Of a stretch of DNA of 41,839 bases, positions 40,284 to 41,839 are shown piece by piece. Position 1 is the first letter of the stretch. Every line of letters starts with the position of its first letter. The DNA is taken from IMG/VR virus record IMGVR_UViG_3300025011_000086, positions 1-41,839 of that record; one strand, written 5' to 3'. The translations under genes were made by a program, and so were the position numbers. The DNA comes from a virus. The notes beneath the pieces are model-generated. The model was not told the origin of the DNA and ran no database searches. It worked only from the letters and a program-made list of their open reading frames with translations.

Positions 40284-40691
40284 ATGCGTCCACAGACAAT
40301 ACTCCGCTCGCTGTCACGGAAACTGAGCGAGGAGCAACTGATCAAGATCGGTTCTGAAATGGCCGACGTCATCAACAAGATCGAGGAGATCGAAGTTGCC
40401 AAGAAGCGCGTGACTCCGCTTCGGGAAGAGCTTACGCTCCTCGGCAGTAAATATGCCAACGGAGCCGAGGTGGTAGAGATGGAGTGCACCGTTCATTACA
40501 ACACTCCGGAGGCCGGCAAGAAAACCATCATCAGGCCCGACACCGGGGAGACGGTCGAGGTCGTTGATATATCGAAGGACGACCTGCAGGAGGATCTGGA
40601 GTTCTCAGACGCAGATGTGGTGGATGAGACGAAGCAGCTCGAAGGCCACAACGATCTCGCAATCCCGGAGAACCCACGCAATGCCGCTTAG
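40284..40691 (+). CDS. Hypothetical protein (135 aa)
   Basis: AAGGAGGA upstream. The N-terminal helical region (LSRKLSEEQLIKIGSEMADVINKIEEIEVAKKRVTPLREELTLLGSKY) leads to a beta region (VVEMECTVHYNTPEAGKKTIIRPDTGETVEVVDIS) that is repeated in many phages next to replication genes. No function is known to me. It overlaps the next start by 11 bp. Confidence 0.65.
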   Translation: MRPQTILRSLSRKLSEEQLIKIGSEMADVINKIEEIEVAKKRVTPLREELTLLGSKYANGAEVVEMECTVHYNTPEAGKKTIIRPDTGETVEVVDISKDDLQEDLEFSDADVVDETKQLEGHNDLAIPENPRNAA

Positions 40692-40986
40692 ACGGGTTTG
40701 CGATCGGTGTGAACCGGAGAGTCCCGAGCTGGCAGTGGCGTCAGCTCGGGCCAGCCTCGATATGATCCTCGCCAACACCCGTCACCTGCTCAAGGTCCGC
40801 AAAGGCGCGGAGAAACTGAAGGCCGCCCAGGACTTCGATGCGATGCTGAAGCGGGGTGAGGATCTGACGCCCGGGCAGCTCTCCTACATCGACGGCATCC
40901 TGGAGGCGGTATGGGACGGCGCCGGCTATGAGTCGGTGAACGTCCATCACGACAAACCAAGATTCAGCATGAGGAATCCGAAGTAA
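40681..40986 (+). CDS. Hypothetical protein with N-terminal Cys pair (101 aa)
   Basis: ATG 40681 overlaps the end of the previous gene. VCDRCEPESPE gives a CxxC, then long helices (SARASLDMILANTRHLLKVRKGAEKLKAAQDFDAMLKRGEDLTPGQLSYIDGILEAVW). The LTPxQLxYIDxIYE-like motif appears in small phage proteins of unknown role. It is a likely early gene. Confidence 0.65.
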   Translation: MPLRRVCDRCEPESPELAVASARASLDMILANTRHLLKVRKGAEKLKAAQDFDAMLKRGEDLTPGQLSYIDGILEAVWDGAGYESVNVHHDKPRFSMRNPK

Positions 40987-41000
40987 GGAGGAGATCGGTA

Positions 41001-41177
41001 ATGAGAATCAAGAACTACACATCCGATGTTCCGGTCGAGCGGAGTATAGCGCTCATCGAGCACGAACTCGTACGGGCCAAGGCAACGCACATCGCCAAAT
41101 GGTACGATGCCGACGGCAAGGTCGAAGGTCTGATGTTTCAGATCAACCTGCCAGCAACGAAAGCGGGAGCGAAGTAA
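41001..41177 (+). CDS. Small conserved-type hypothetical (58 aa)
   Basis: AAGGAGGAG ahead of ATG 41001. It starts MRIKNYTSDVPVERSIALIEHELV and has KATHIAKWYDADGKVEGLMFQINLPAT, the pattern of a short family found in many phages next to DNA-metabolism genes. The function is unknown. Its TAA shares the A with the ATG of the repeat gene (TAATG). Confidence 0.7.
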   Translation: MRIKNYTSDVPVERSIALIEHELVRAKATHIAKWYDADGKVEGLMFQINLPATKAGAK

Positions 41178-41839
41178 TGAAAAAAATACCTGCGCACCAA
41201 TGGACCAATGAGAATGGGGAGGTGTTGATCCTCCGGTTCTCGGACAAAAACGGCAAGTCATATAATGGCTTTCAACATCCCATGACTGTGGGAGAATCGG
41301 TCGTCGAGCCGAAATGGAATGAGGCTGCGGTTTGCGGTGGTGGCATCCACGGCTGGCCGTGGGGTATTGGATTGGGTGAAGGCAAGGAGTGTGAGTGGGA
41401 GTCGCTCTGGCAAGTGTACGGAGCAAAACCGGAAGAGGTCGTTGGGGAGATCGAAGGCGGCCAGAAGTGCAAATTCAAAACCGGCACGCTGCGCTTCCTC
41501 GGAAAATGGGACGAAGCGATGAAGTTCATTCTCTCGGGCCAAATCAAATGGGTCGAGCAGTGGGCTGGAGAAAAACATGCGACGGGCGACAGGTCCGCCA
41601 GTTCAGCGACGGGCTACAGGTCCGCCAGTTCAGCGACGGGCTACAGGTCCGCCAGTTCAGCGACGGGCAACAGTTCCGCCAGTTCAGCGACGGGCGACAG
41701 TTCCGCCAGTTCAGCGACGGGCGACAGTTCCGCCAGTTCAGCGACGGGCTACAGTTCCGCCAGTTCAGCGACGGGCGACAGGTCCGCCAGTTCAGCGACG
41801 GGCTACAGGTCCGCCAGTTCAGCGACGGGCGACAGGTCC
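41177..41839 (+). CDS. N-terminal part of 27-bp-repeat protein (DUF7666-like)
   Basis: Partial: 221 codons to the window end, where the last base completes a codon. The first ~134 residues are a unique domain (HQWTNENGEVLILRFSDKNGKS..., AAVCGGGIHGWPWGIGLGEGKECEW...). The chain then enters ATG[DYN][RS]SASS repeats, at least nine full copies plus part of a tenth. In frame it continues at position 2 of the window after a gap of 17 + 27n bases. The architecture (domain, solenoid-like repeats, tail) belongs to the DUF7666-type family. The function is unknown. Confidence 0.8.
   Translation, partial: MKKIPAHQWTNENGEVLILRFSDKNGKSYNGFQHPMTVGESVVEPKWNEAAVCGGGIHGWPWGIGLGEGKECEWESLWQVYGAKPEEVVGEIEGGQKCKFKTGTLRFLGKWDEAMKFILSGQIKWVEQWAGEKHATGDRSASSATGYRSASSATGYRSASSATGNSSASSATGDSSASSATGDSSASSATGYSSASSATGDRSASSATGYRSASSATGDRS
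41579..41839 (+). repeat. 27-bp tandem repeat array, right part
   Basis: Unit GCGACGGGC-NAC-AGK-TCCGCCAGTTCA. All bases are identical from unit to unit, including synonymous sites, except the first base of codon 4 (G, T or A: Asp, Tyr or Asn) and the third base of codon 5 (G or T: Arg or Ser). Three more full units lie at 1-82. Confidence 0.95.

Noticed and set aside
41579-41839. Repeats as a CRISPR array
   Set aside because: The 27-bp units are contiguous with no unique spacers, and they keep an open frame.

Overview
The window is an almost complete genome of a temperate, tailed double-stranded DNA phage with an HK97-type head and a siphovirus-like tail, about 42 kb and moderately GC-rich. 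The first and last bases lie inside the same tandem 27-bp repeat and the same reading frame, so the molecule is almost certainly circular or circularly permuted. The sequence was broken inside the repeat gene, with 17 + 27n bases missing at the junction. The host cannot be named. Strong AGGAGG-type ribosome sites and textbook sigma-70 promoters (TTGACA-17-TATACT; TTGACG-17-TATCAT) argue for a bacterium with conventional initiation signals. The attachment site carries the 3' end of a tRNA gene, so integration into a host tRNA gene is likely.

Layout. (1) 1-2184: end of the repeat protein, a one-TM peptide, a VRR-NUC-like nuclease, an HNH endonuclease, a PolX-type nucleotidyltransferase and a small basic protein. 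(2) 2186-2296: a strong promoter, a 5'-terminal hairpin and a terminator in a row, just ahead of the late operon. (3) 2314-8795: terminase, portal, minor head protein, prohead protease, major capsid protein. (4) 8880-13311: a seven-gene sugar cassette (NanE, NeuB, a Cys-rich peptide, NeuA, methyltransferase, GT8 and a GT29/sialyltransferase-like enzyme) placed between the capsid gene and the head-tail connector genes. (5) 13308-18177: connector, head closure, tail completion, tail tube, tail chaperones with a probable -1 frameshift, and a short tape measure. (6) 18181-24135: a 1723-residue fibre with three copies of one domain, plus accessory proteins. (7) 24152-26084: lysis cluster (membrane proteins, holin candidate, SLT lysozyme, two-TM protein). 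(8) 26085-28672: attP with arm-type repeats, then on the minus strand integrase, a zinc-ribbon protein, a lipoprotein and the repressor, and a divergent control region. (9) 28673-41177: early rightward operon with Cro/CII-like regulators, AlpA-like protein, an HNH-like endonuclease, an annealing-type protein with SbcD/SbcC-like partners, an acyl-carrier-like protein without its serine, a ParB-like protein, a tRNA-like element, a replication initiator and small proteins, ending in the repeat gene that joins back to position 1.

The most unusual system is the sialic-acid (nonulosonic acid) cassette. In principle it can convert a GlcNAc-6-P-type sugar to ManNAc-6-P, condense it with PEP, activate the product with CMP and transfer it. 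Because it is co-transcribed with the capsid genes and tightly coupled by start/stop overlaps, the most economical idea is that the phage decorates its own virion, or the infected cell surface, with a sialic-acid-like sugar late in infection. That is an inference; the enzyme families are visible in the sequence.
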